Below are positions 44,645-52,538 of a stretch of DNA of 64,000 nt, piece by piece. This DNA is from Acetobacteraceae bacterium (GTDB lineage: Bacteria; Pseudomonadota; Alphaproteobacteria; Acetobacterales; Acetobacteraceae). The stretch covers positions 1 through 64,000 of the forward strand of contig CANGNF010000005.1 of NCBI GenBank assembly GCA_947455205.1, given 5' to 3'. The position numbers were made by a program, and so were the translations under genes. Position 1 is the stretch's first letter, and each line of letters starts with the position of its first letter. The notes below the pieces were generated by a model, which saw only the letters and a list, made by a program, of their open reading frames with translations, did no database searches and had not been told where the DNA came from.

Positions 44645-45925
44645 ATGTTGCCCGAAATGACGCCACCAAGCCCCGGCCCCGCCCTGGCCGCCCGCCTGTT
44701 CGACGCGCTGCGCCAGGCGTCGCTGGACCCGCCCGGCGTCAGCCGCGCCAGCTATGGCGAGGGTGAGGCCGCCGCCCACGCCCTGGCCCGCGCCGAGGCC
44801 GAGGCGCTGGGCCTGGAATGCAACGCCGACCCCGCCGGCAACCTGTTCATGACCCTGCCCGGCGCCGACCGTGACCTGCCCGCCACCTTCATCGGCAGCC
44901 ACCTGGACGCGGTGCCGCATGGCGGCAATTTCGATGGCGCCGCCGGGGTGCTGATGGGCCTGGCCGCCTGCGCCGAACTCCGCGCCGCTGGCACCACCCT
45001 GCCGCGCGACCTCACCATCATGGCGGTCAGGGCGGAGGAGATGTGCTGGTTCCCCGCCTTCTACCTGGGCAGCCGCGCCGCCTTCGGCCTGATCCCCGCG
45101 CACCTGCCGGACGAGGTGCGCCGCAGCGACAGCGGCCGCACCCTGGCCGAGCATATGGCCGAGCAGGGCCTGGACCCCGACTTCCTGCGCCAGGGCCGCG
45201 CCAGCCTGGACCCCGCCCGCATCCACTGCTTCATCGAGCCGCATATCGAGCAGGGTCCGCAACTCGCCGCCGCCGGCATCCCGGTGGCGGTCGTCACCGG
45301 CATCCGCGGCAGCCTGCGCCACCCGCGCTGCCTGGCGCAGGGCCGCTGGGGCCATGCCGGGGCCGAACCCCGCGCCAACCGCGCCGATGCCGTGCTGGCC
45401 GCCGCCGAACTGGCCTCCGCGCTGGACAGCTTCTGGCAGGCCGAGGAAGCCGCCGGCCGCGACCTGGTGCTGACGCTGGGCGAGTTCCACACGCCCACGG
45501 CGATGCACGGCCCCACCAAGATCCCGGGCGAACTGCGCTTCAGCCTGGACATCCGCAGCGAGGACCGGGCAGTGCTGGACGCCGCCGCCGCACTGCTCGC
45601 CGCCCGCGCCGAGAGCATCGCCGCCCAGCGTGGCGTCACGCTCAGCTACGGCGCCGGCATGCGGGTGGAGCCGCTGCGGATGGCGCCCTGGCTGCGCGCC
45701 GCGCTGAACGCCGGGGCCGTGGCGGCCCAGGTGCCGGTGCTGGAGATGGCGTCGGGCGCCGGGCATGACGCGCTGATCTTCGGCCAGCAGGGCGTGGACT
45801 GCGCCATGCTGTTCATCCGCAACACCGGCGGCAGCCACAACCCGGAGGAGGCGATGGAACTGGCCGACTTCAACGCCGCGCTGGCCGTGCTGCTGGCCGC
45901 CCTGCCGCAAATCTGCGCGGCGTGA
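44645..45925 (+). CDS. M20-family Zn-dependent hydrolase (N-carbamoyl amino acid/ureido acid amidohydrolase type)
   Basis: 426 aa from ATG 44645 (MLPEMTPPSPGPALAAR). Two-zinc M20 site of the hydantoinase/carbamoylase branch: SHLDAVPHGGNFDGAAGV (His, Asp), AVRAEEMCWF (Glu pair), FIEPHIEQGPQL (His) and GGSHNPEEAM (His). Such enzymes release ammonia and CO2 from N-carbamoyl amino acids, ureidoglycine or allantoate. Followed by a class III aminotransferase, it fits hydrolysis of a ureido acid to an amino acid that is then transaminated, e.g. the beta-alanine branch of pyrimidine breakdown (inference). Confidence 0.9.
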   Translation: MLPEMTPPSPGPALAARLFDALRQASLDPPGVSRASYGEGEAAAHALARAEAEALGLECNADPAGNLFMTLPGADRDLPATFIGSHLDAVPHGGNFDGAAGVLMGLAACAELRAAGTTLPRDLTIMAVRAEEMCWFPAFYLGSRAAFGLIPAHLPDEVRRSDSGRTLAEHMAEQGLDPDFLRQGRASLDPARIHCFIEPHIEQGPQLAAAGIPVAVVTGIRGSLRHPRCLAQGRWGHAGAEPRANRADAVLAAAELASALDSFWQAEEAAGRDLVLTLGEFHTPTAMHGPTKIPGELRFSLDIRSEDRAVLDAAAALLAARAESIAAQRGVTLSYGAGMRVEPLRMAPWLRAALNAGAVAAQVPVLEMASGAGHDALIFGQQGVDCAMLFIRNTGGSHNPEEAMELADFNAALAVLLAALPQICAA

Positions 45926-45981
45926 CAAGGGCAACGTAACCGCCCTACCCTCCCCATCCTCCAGCAGAAGCCGAGGCCCCG

Positions 45982-47382
45982 ATGTCCCAGACCAACCAGC
46001 CCGACCCCGAGATCCGCCGCAAGGTGGTCGAGCAGGACCTGGCCAACGTGTTGCACCCGCTGGTGCAGCACAAGGCACTGGAAGAAAAGCAGATGGTCGT
46101 CACCGGCGGCCAGGGCAGCACCATCGTGGATGCCGACGGCACGACCTACCTGGACGCCATGGCGGGCCTGTGGTGCGTCAACATCGGCTATGGCCGCACC
46201 GAGCTGGCCCAGGTGGCGGCCGAGCAGATGCAGCAGATCGCCTACTACCCGCATACCGGCATGAACCTGCCGGCGGCGCAGCTGGCCGAGCAGCTGAACA
46301 CGCTGATGGGCGGCGGCTACCACAGCTACTTCGTCAACTCGGGGTCCGAGGCGAACGAGGCCGGCTTCAAGATCGCCCGGCAGTATGTGAAGCACGAATA
46401 CCCCGGCGAATTCCGCTTCAAGACCATCAGCCGCTACTACGCCTATCACGGCACCACGCTGGCGACGCTGGCGGCCGGCGGCATGGGCGACCGCAAGGGC
46501 AAGTTCGAGCCCTATGCCGGCGAGTTCGTCCACGTGCCGGCGCCCACCTGCTACCGCTGCCCGCTGGGCCTGGAATACCCCAGCTGCAAGGTCGCCTGCG
46601 CCCAGGCGATCGAGAACTCCATCCTCGGCGAAGGCCCGCAGAGCGTGGCCGAGGTCATCGTGGAACCGATCATGTCTGGTGTCGGCATCGCCGTGCCGCC
46701 GGATGAGTACCTGCCGATGGTCGAAGCCATCTGCCGCAGGTACGATGTGCTGCTGCACGTGGACGAGGTGATCAACGGCTTCGGCCGCACCGGCAAGATG
46801 TTCGGCCACCAGCATTGGGGCATCAGCCCCGACATCATGGCCGTGGCCAAGGGCATCGTCAGCGCCTACCTGCCCATCGCCGCCACCGTGGTGAAGAACC
46901 ACGTTTTTGAGAGTTTCCTCGGCGAGGTCGCCGATGCGCGGCAGGTGATGCAGGTCAACACCTATGGCGGCCACCCAGTGGCGGCGGCCGTCGCCGTCCG
47001 CAACATTGAGATCATGCTGGAGGAAGAACTCCCTCAGCGCGCCGCCACCATGGGCGCCTATCTGATGGACGGCCTCAAGGCCACGCTGTTCAAGCACGCC
47101 ATCTGCGGCGACGTCCGCGGCAAGGGCTTGCTGATCGGCATCGAGCTGGTCACCGACCGCGAGAGCAAGACCCAGCTGGAAGGCGGCCTCATCGCCGGCG
47201 TGGTGGAGTTCTGCAAGGCCAATGGCGTCATCGTCGGCCGCTCCGGCGGCGGCCTACGGCATTCCAACACCATCGCGCTGTCGCCGCCCCTCGTCATCAC
47301 CCGCAGCGAATGCGACACGCTGATCGAGGTGCTGGACCGCGCGCTGGCGGATGCCGTGGCCAAGCGCGCCGGCCGGGGCTGA
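45982..47382 (+). CDS. Class III PLP-dependent aminotransferase (omega-amino acid:pyruvate type)
   Basis: 466 aa, usual for omega-transaminases. Motifs: GLWCVNIGYGRTELA near the N-terminus, NSGSEANEAGFKIARQY, AYHGTTLATLA, HVDEVINGFGRTGKMFG and the PLP Lys in MAVAKGIVSAYLP. It moves an amino group from a terminal amine such as beta-alanine or GABA to pyruvate. It lies 56 bases after the M20 hydrolase and 7 bases before a flavin monooxygenase gene on the same strand. Confidence 0.93.
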   Translation: MSQTNQPDPEIRRKVVEQDLANVLHPLVQHKALEEKQMVVTGGQGSTIVDADGTTYLDAMAGLWCVNIGYGRTELAQVAAEQMQQIAYYPHTGMNLPAAQLAEQLNTLMGGGYHSYFVNSGSEANEAGFKIARQYVKHEYPGEFRFKTISRYYAYHGTTLATLAAGGMGDRKGKFEPYAGEFVHVPAPTCYRCPLGLEYPSCKVACAQAIENSILGEGPQSVAEVIVEPIMSGVGIAVPPDEYLPMVEAICRRYDVLLHVDEVINGFGRTGKMFGHQHWGISPDIMAVAKGIVSAYLPIAATVVKNHVFESFLGEVADARQVMQVNTYGGHPVAAAVAVRNIEIMLEEELPQRAATMGAYLMDGLKATLFKHAICGDVRGKGLLIGIELVTDRESKTQLEGGLIAGVVEFCKANGVIVGRSGGGLRHSNTIALSPPLVITRSECDTLIEVLDRALADAVAKRAGRG

Positions 47383-47389
47383 CGGGCAG

Positions 47390-48733
47390 ATGACCAGCCG
47401 GCAGCTGAAGCTGGGCGCCTTCTTCTTCACGCCCGGCAGCCATTCCGCCGGCTGGCGCCACCCGGACGCCATTCCGGAAACCGACATGTCCTTCGCCCAC
47501 TACGTCCGCATGGCGCAGGTGGCGGAGGCGGGGAAGCTGGACTGCATCTTCTTCCAGGACACCGCGGCGGTGAATGGCAGCGCCATGCTGGATGGCGCCC
47601 CCAGCCCCTGGCGCCCGGCCATGGGCCGCCAGGTCTTCCCGGAACCGGCCACGCTGATCGCGGCGCTGGCGCCGGTGACGACGCATCTCGGCCTGGTCGC
47701 CACCGCCACCACCACCTATGGCGACCCCTACACCATCGCCCGGCGCTTCGGCAGCGTGGACCACATCAGCGGCGGCCGCGCCGGCTGGAACCTCGTGACC
47801 TCGCAGATCGAGGACGAGGCGCTGAACTTCGGCATGGACCGCCATCCGGACCACGACGAACGCTACCGCCGCGCCGAGGAGTTCTTCGACGTCTGCGCCG
47901 GCCTCTGGGACAGTTTCGAGGACGGCGCCTTCCCGCGCGACAAGGCCAGCGGGCAATACCTGGACCCCAGCAAGGCCCATATCCTGGACCACCATGGCGA
48001 GTTCTTCCGCGTCCGCGGCCCGCTGAACCTGCCGCGCGCGCCGCAGGGCCGCCCGGTCATCTCCCAGGCCGGCTCCTCGGAAGTGGGCAAGCAGCTCGCC
48101 TCCCGCTGCGCCGACATGATCTTCACCGCGCAGTCCGACCTCGCCGAAGGCCAGGCCTTCTACCGCGACGTGAAGGCCCGCGCCGTGGCGCATGGCCGCC
48201 AGCCGGACGACGTGAAGATCATGCCCGGCTTCATGGCCATCACCGGCCCGGACCAGGCCAGCGCCCAGCGCACCTACGACGAACTGGCCGAGCTGATCGA
48301 CGACGCCACCGCGCTGCGCCTGCTGGCCCGGCTGTGCGGTGACCTCGACATCTACGCCTACCCCATCGACGGCCCGCTGCCGCCGCTGCCCATCAGCAAC
48401 GCCGCCAAGGCACGCCAGGCCCATCTGGTGGCCAAGGCCAAGCGGGAGAACCTCAGCATCCGCCAGGTCGCCCGCTACATGGGCACCTCGCTCGGCCACC
48501 AGCTCATCATCGGCGACGCCACCCGCGTGGCCGATGTGATGCAGGAATGGCTGGAGGCCGGCGCCTGCGACGGCTTCACCCTGATGTTCCCGTTCTACTC
48601 CAAGCCGCTGGAGGACTTCGTCACCTACGTGGTGCCGGAACTGCAGCGCCGCGGCATCTTCCGCACCGAATACGAGGGGCGGACGCTGCGCGAGAACCTG
48701 GGCATTGCCGTGCCGCGCAACCGCTACGGCTGA
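47390..48733 (+). CDS. LLM-class FMN-dependent monooxygenase (NtaA/SnaA/DmoA family)
   Basis: 447 aa from ATG 47390 (MTSRQLKLGAFFFTPGSHSAGWRH). Two-component flavin monooxygenase family: CIFFQDTAAVNG, FEPATL-like EPATLIAALAP, TTYGDPYTIARRFGSVDHISGGRAGWNLVTS in pieces, and the C-terminal DGFTLMFPFYSKPLEDF. Relatives oxidise nitrilotriacetate, EDTA, dimethyl sulfide or the uracil ring, with FMNH2 from a partner reductase. No reductase is adjacent. Its closeness to the aminotransferase and M20 hydrolase suggests use of one nitrogenous substrate. Confidence 0.92.
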   Translation: MTSRQLKLGAFFFTPGSHSAGWRHPDAIPETDMSFAHYVRMAQVAEAGKLDCIFFQDTAAVNGSAMLDGAPSPWRPAMGRQVFPEPATLIAALAPVTTHLGLVATATTTYGDPYTIARRFGSVDHISGGRAGWNLVTSQIEDEALNFGMDRHPDHDERYRRAEEFFDVCAGLWDSFEDGAFPRDKASGQYLDPSKAHILDHHGEFFRVRGPLNLPRAPQGRPVISQAGSSEVGKQLASRCADMIFTAQSDLAEGQAFYRDVKARAVAHGRQPDDVKIMPGFMAITGPDQASAQRTYDELAELIDDATALRLLARLCGDLDIYAYPIDGPLPPLPISNAAKARQAHLVAKAKRENLSIRQVARYMGTSLGHQLIIGDATRVADVMQEWLEAGACDGFTLMFPFYSKPLEDFVTYVVPELQRRGIFRTEYEGRTLRENLGIAVPRNRYG

Positions 48734-48809
48734 ACCCCCTGGCGGTCCGTCGCAAGCATCCCTAACAATGCCGGGACGGCAAGGTGGCCGAAGGGCGAGG
48801 GGGAGTTGC

Positions 48810-50081
48810 ATGGGGTTTGGCCGCCTGGTCGCGCCATGGCTTGGATTGTGGCTCACCGGCTGCGCCATCGTGGATTTCAGCCGCCCCGGCACGCCATCGG
48901 GGCCGGTCGCCTCGCTGGACAGCTACTTTGCCGAATTCTGCGCCGTCTCGCAGATCCTGCAGAAGCCGGGCGGCGTCGTCACCGTACGGGGCGATATCGG
49001 CGGCCACTCCGTCTTCTACCTGAACGGCGCCTGCCGCGCCGGCCAGCACGGCCAGACCCGCATCCAGCTGTGCGACGAACCCGGCGCCGAGCCGGCCGAT
49101 GGCGTCGGCCTGAGCATGAACGCCCACTTCGCCAGCACCAAGTGGGTGGCCACCCCGGGCCGCGACTTCTTCCTGAACGGCAACCTGCCCGCCGGCGCCC
49201 CGCTGACCCTGGCCGGCCGCCAGGCGGTGATGGCCGAGGCCAGGCGCCTGCGCCTGTATGACGGCGTCACCTTCCACCCGGAGGTCTTCGACGGCATGCC
49301 CGCCGGCATGGCGCGGGAGGACTGGGTGCAGGAGGTCTCGGTCGCCACCGACTACGGCATCAGCCTGGGCCGCGGGCGGTTCTGCGCCAAGGTGCCGGTG
49401 AACCGGGCGCAGATGGCCGCCATGGTGCGCTTCCTCAACGCCGAGAACGCGCCCTATACCGAGCGCGGCCAGACCTTCCGCTGGAACCTGTTCAAGGACA
49501 ACTGCATCCACCTGGCGCACAACGCCCTGGCGGCCGCCGGGCTGTGGCGGGAATGGCGGACCCATCGGCACTTCCTGGTCTCGGTGCTGGACTTCCCGGT
49601 GCCGCGGAACGAGTTCGTCAACCTGATGCAGCGGGTCGGCGATGCCGGCATGCTCGACCCCTTCGAGATCCACGCCGACCCGGCGGTACGCCGCGGCCTG
49701 CTGGAGTTCAACCAGTTGCCGATCCGTGCCGGCGCGCTGATGGAAAGCCGCCCGCCGCAGACCCCGAACGAGGCCTATGAGACCGACCTGAAGCTGGTGT
49801 TCTACGACGCCGAATGGGTCGGCCCCTACCAGGGCTGGTTCGACAGCATCCAGGCCGACCCCACCCAGCACGACCCGCGCCGCAACCTGGCCTGGGCGCA
49901 TGCCCAGCAGCGCCTGGCGCTGGCCCGCCGCAAGCCGCTGGACTGGTGGCTGCAGCAGCCGGGCATCCCGGAACGCGAGCACTTCGCCATCACCTACCAC
50001 CGCTTCTACGCCCTGTTGGAACGCGAGATCGCCGCCGCCGGGCCGCTGCTGGGCGCCACCGATGTCGCCGCCGCGCCGTAA
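48810..50081 (+). CDS. Putative lipoprotein with permuted papain-like (NlpC/P60-type) motifs
   Basis: 423 aa from ATG 48810 (MGFGRLVAPWLGLWLTGCAIV), supported by GAGGGGGAG just upstream. The N-terminus is a lipoprotein signal with lipobox LTGC (lipid Cys at residue 18), so the protein is probably membrane-tethered on the periplasmic side. Mid-protein KDNCIHLAHNALAAAG preceded far upstream by IGGHSVFYLNGAC resembles the His-first, Asn-Cys-later order of circularly permuted NlpC/P60-LRAT proteins. That would make it an amidase, peptidase or acyltransferase; I infer this from motifs only. I do not recognise the family. Confidence 0.7.
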   Translation: MGFGRLVAPWLGLWLTGCAIVDFSRPGTPSGPVASLDSYFAEFCAVSQILQKPGGVVTVRGDIGGHSVFYLNGACRAGQHGQTRIQLCDEPGAEPADGVGLSMNAHFASTKWVATPGRDFFLNGNLPAGAPLTLAGRQAVMAEARRLRLYDGVTFHPEVFDGMPAGMAREDWVQEVSVATDYGISLGRGRFCAKVPVNRAQMAAMVRFLNAENAPYTERGQTFRWNLFKDNCIHLAHNALAAAGLWREWRTHRHFLVSVLDFPVPRNEFVNLMQRVGDAGMLDPFEIHADPAVRRGLLEFNQLPIRAGALMESRPPQTPNEAYETDLKLVFYDAEWVGPYQGWFDSIQADPTQHDPRRNLAWAHAQQRLALARRKPLDWWLQQPGIPEREHFAITYHRFYALLEREIAAAGPLLGATDVAAAP

Positions 50082-50143
50082 TGCTTCCCGGCCGCGCCCC
50101 GCTGGCCGATGATCCCTCCCCCGCAGAACGGAAGGCCAGTCCC

Positions 50144-50800
50144 ATGCTCACCCTCTACGGCGTGCTCCGCAGCCGGGCCTCACGCAATGCCTGGCTGGCG
50201 CAGGAGCTGGACCTGCCGCTGCGGCGGGTGGACGTCATCCAGGCCTACCGGCTGGCCGACCCGCTGGCCGCCGACGCGCCGCTGAACACCCGCTCCCCCG
50301 CCTTCCTGGCGGTGAACCCGAATGGCCATGTCCCCAGCCTGATGGATGGCGAGCTGGTGCTGCATGAGAGCCTGGCGATCAACCTGTACCTGGCCCGGCA
50401 ATATGGCGGCGCCCTCGGCCCGGGCACGGCGGCGGAGGACGCGCTGTTCGGCATGTGGGCGCTGTGGGCCGCCACCGAGGCCGAGCCGCATAGCATCCAG
50501 GTGCTGTACCACCGCGTCGGCAAGCCGCCGGCGGAACGCGACCCGGCGGTGGCCGAAGCCGCCATCGCCGCGCTGCGCGCCCCCTTCGCGGTGCTGGACC
50601 AGGCGCTGGCCGGCACCGGCTGGCTGGTCGGCGGGCGCTTCACCGTGGCCGACATCAACACCTCGGAGGTGATCCGCTACGCCCTGCCGGCGCCGGAGCT
50701 GTTCGAGGGGCTGCCGGCGCTGTCCGCCTGGCTCACCGCCTGCCACGCCAGGCCGGCCTTCCGGCGGATGATGGCGGAGCGCGAGCGCGAACCGGCCTGA
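50144..50800 (+). CDS. Glutathione S-transferase family protein
   Basis: 218 aa from ATG 50144 (MLTLYGVLRSRASRNAWLAQEL). Thioredoxin-like N-terminal domain with the Ser-rich start loop SRASRNAW, cis-Pro in GHVPSLMDGELVLHES and Glu-Ser pair; C-terminal helical domain with LVGGRFTVADINTSEV, the conserved Asp N-capping box. Function in detoxification or dehalogenation cannot be specified. It ends 88 bases upstream of the promoter of the peptide locus and is probably not part of it. Confidence 0.91.
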   Translation: MLTLYGVLRSRASRNAWLAQELDLPLRRVDVIQAYRLADPLAADAPLNTRSPAFLAVNPNGHVPSLMDGELVLHESLAINLYLARQYGGALGPGTAAEDALFGMWALWAATEAEPHSIQVLYHRVGKPPAERDPAVAEAAIAALRAPFAVLDQALAGTGWLVGGRFTVADINTSEVIRYALPAPELFEGLPALSAWLTACHARPAFRRMMAEREREPA

Positions 50801-50888
50801 GCGGCGCTTCCGGCCGGCCGGGGCCGGAGTCCCCGCCCCCGTCGTCATCAGATATGTTGCATTATGTTTTATCGGGCCCGGCAACGGA

Positions 50889-50918
50889 TTGACGCCCCGG
50901 CGGGCGGGTTCCAAATAC
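50889..50918 (+). promoter_or_regulatory. Promoter candidate of the peptide (RiPP-like) locus
   Basis: TTGACG (50889-50894) followed after 17-18 bases by CAAATAC (50912-50918). It lies in a 221-base gap with a strikingly AT-rich patch (about 50846-50872, GATATGTTGCATTATG and onward) that stands out from the surrounding DNA. The predicted transcript begins about 100 bases before the peptide gene. Confidence 0.5.
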
Positions 50919-51009
50919 GGTGGACGGCAACCCGACCGCCGCAACCAGCCAGGCCGGAACCGTCAAGATGAATGTCCTGCAGCCCCAGCCGATGCCGCCC
51001 AACCGGATG

Positions 51010-51016
51010 AAGGAGA
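51010..51016 (+). promoter_or_regulatory. Shine-Dalgarno site fixing the precursor peptide start
   Basis: AAGGAGA lies 5-6 bases before ATG 51022, a near-perfect ribosome site. The frame is open further upstream (ATG 50968, 50992, 51007 and GTG 50920) but none of those has a comparable site. The peptide is therefore read as 64 residues beginning MPDDRKDED. Confidence 0.75.
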
Positions 51017-51021
51017 GCAGC

Positions 51022-51216
51022 ATGCCCGATGACCGCAAGGACGAGGACAACACCCAGGTCCGTAAGATCAAGTCCGAGAACGAGCTGGACCAGATCGACG
51101 ACAGCATCCTGGACCAGGTCTCCGGCGGCGCGAAGAAGGGCAACGACGACGAGACCCACGAGGTCGAGGACCTCGAGGTCATCCCGATCTTCGACCCCAC
51201 CAGCATCATCGATTAG
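51022..51216 (+). CDS. Putative RiPP precursor peptide, double-glycine leader with acidic core
   Basis: 64 aa. Residues 1-36 form a charged leader ending in a classic double-glycine export/cleavage motif: ELDQIDDSILDQVSGG, with Gly35-Gly36. Residues 37-64 would be the released core. The core has nine Asp/Glu, Lys38/Lys39, Thr45, Thr60 and Ser61, a hydrophobic LEVIPIF segment, no Cys and no aromatic except one Phe. Acidic side chains plus Thr/Ser/Lys are what ATP-grasp ligases join in omega-ester and omega-amide peptides. A C39 peptidase-exporter and an ATP-grasp gene follow on the same strand. The leader is not the long nitrile-hydratase type usual for NHLM exporters. Precursor role is inference from leader and context. 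Confidence 0.78.
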   Translation: MPDDRKDEDNTQVRKIKSENELDQIDDSILDQVSGGAKKGNDDETHEVEDLEVIPIFDPTSIID

Positions 51217-51434
51217 GTCTGCCGGACTGGTCTTGGCGCGCGCGTGAGCCTTCTCAACCACAGGATGAATCCGACGGCAGGCTGCCATCGGGATCAGCGA
51301 CTGTCGCTTCCGGCCCACCGGCGCGGCGCCGGCATCGCCATGCCTGGGCGGAACCTGCCCGGCAGTGCCCCGGCTGCGGCCGGCGCCTGCGCGCCACCTG
51401 GGCGGCCGGCACGGCCCCTCGGGGGCGCCTGAGC
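51217..51434 (+). other. Spacer between precursor and ATP-grasp gene
   Basis: 218 bases with no gene I can support. It holds a GC-rich hairpin CCGGCG-CGG-CGCCGG (51318-51332) that could weaken transcription into the enzyme genes and keep the peptide in excess. The ATP-grasp frame stays open through this spacer and encodes a zinc-ribbon-like half motif QCPGCGRRL shortly before ATG 51435, but no start codon is available for it. A 62-codon GTG frame (51244-51432) has no recognisable feature. Confidence 0.45.
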
Positions 51435-52538
51435 ATGGCCGGCCCGCTGCTGACCCCGCATGAGCATGCCCACCTGCTGCCCCAGGCGTCGGTGAATGAA
51501 GCCGAGGTCGATGGGCTGATCGCCGCCATGCGCCGGCTGGGCAGCCGTCAGGTGGCGCGGGCAGAGGCGACCACCGGCTCCACCAACTGGCGCGACTGGC
51601 ACCCGCTGACGGTCCGGCTGATGGTGCGCTTCGCCCGCGTGCTGGACCTGTGGTCCGACCCGCGGGTGGCGCTGCTGAACGACAAGGTCGCCTTCGTCGA
51701 GTTCATGCAGGCGCTGGGCTACAACGCGCCGCCTACCATCCATGTGCCGGCGGAACCCTTCGACCCCGCGGCGCTGAAGCAGCAATTGCTCAAGCTGGGC
51801 CAGGGCGGCTGGCTGCTGAAGCCGAAGGACGGCTCCAAGGGCAAGGGCCTGCTGCGTACCACCCGGGTGGAGGAGGTGCTGGAGCATCTGGTCTACACCG
51901 CGCAGGACTACCTGGTGCAGCCCAGCCTGCCGATCCTGCGGGACTTCCGCTACATGGTGTATACCGATGTGGCCGGCCGGCAGTGGCGCAGCGTCTACGA
52001 CAAGCGCTGCCCCTCCTTCATCTCAGACGGAAGGCCGCTGTACCAGCAGGTGATGGAACGCAAGGCAGAGCTTGGCCCGCGCGGCCTGGCCTCGCTGCGC
52101 GACCGCTACCGCCACCGCAGCTTCGAGCCGATCCCGGCCGGGGAGAAGCTGTTCGTGGCGCTCAGCGGCAACATGGCCCAGGGCGCCGAATACATCGGCC
52201 TGACCGCGACCGAGACCGCCAACCTGGACCGCTTCATGAGCCGGGTGCGCGCCGAGATGGCCGCGAAGTGCGGCCGCGACTTCAGCTTCTTCTGCGTCGA
52301 CCTGGGCGCCACCGAAATGGACCTGCTGGCCCGGCCCTACGACTACGCGCTGCTGCGCAAGCGGGTGGTGTTCTTCGAGTATCAGTTCTTCGCCAATGTC
52401 GTGATAGACAACGGCGATATGGACCCGCAGGAATTCTACCACCGGATGAAGGCGATGTGCGTGCGCGACGCGCTGGCCCGCGCCGCCCGCCTGCCGGATG
52501 CCGCCCCCACCGGCTCCCCCACCGGCACGACGGCATGA
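51435..52538 (+). CDS. ATP-grasp superfamily protein, candidate peptide-modifying ligase
   Basis: 367 aa cytosolic protein. ATP-grasp features: LNDKVAFVEFMQALGYNAPPT (residues 81-101, the domain-entry helix), the ATP-binding LLKPKDGSKGKGLL with Lys129-Pro130 and the Gly-rich loop 133-138, DFRYMVYTDVAGRQWRSVYDK (170-190), and acidic residues toward the C-terminus (FFCVDLGATEMD, around 286-296, and VVFFEYQFFANVVIDN, 311-326) where Mg ligands are expected. These enzymes activate carboxylates as acyl phosphates to form amide or ester bonds. Between a leader-bearing acidic peptide and its exporter, side-chain cross-linking of the peptide is the obvious hypothesis. I cannot place it in a named family. 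Confidence 0.8.
   Translation: MAGPLLTPHEHAHLLPQASVNEAEVDGLIAAMRRLGSRQVARAEATTGSTNWRDWHPLTVRLMVRFARVLDLWSDPRVALLNDKVAFVEFMQALGYNAPPTIHVPAEPFDPAALKQQLLKLGQGGWLLKPKDGSKGKGLLRTTRVEEVLEHLVYTAQDYLVQPSLPILRDFRYMVYTDVAGRQWRSVYDKRCPSFISDGRPLYQQVMERKAELGPRGLASLRDRYRHRSFEPIPAGEKLFVALSGNMAQGAEYIGLTATETANLDRFMSRVRAEMAAKCGRDFSFFCVDLGATEMDLLARPYDYALLRKRVVFFEYQFFANVVIDNGDMDPQEFYHRMKAMCVRDALARAARLPDAAPTGSPTGTTA

Noticed and set aside
50920..51216. Longer 98-codon version of the precursor from GTG 50920
   Set aside because: GTG 50920 lies at the promoter's -10 region and has no ribosome site; ATG 51022 has AAGGAGA at ideal spacing.
51244..51432. A 62-codon GTG frame after the precursor as a second peptide
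   Set aside because: No ribosome site, no Gly-Gly leader and Pro/Ala/Arg-rich composition typical of random GC-rich frames.
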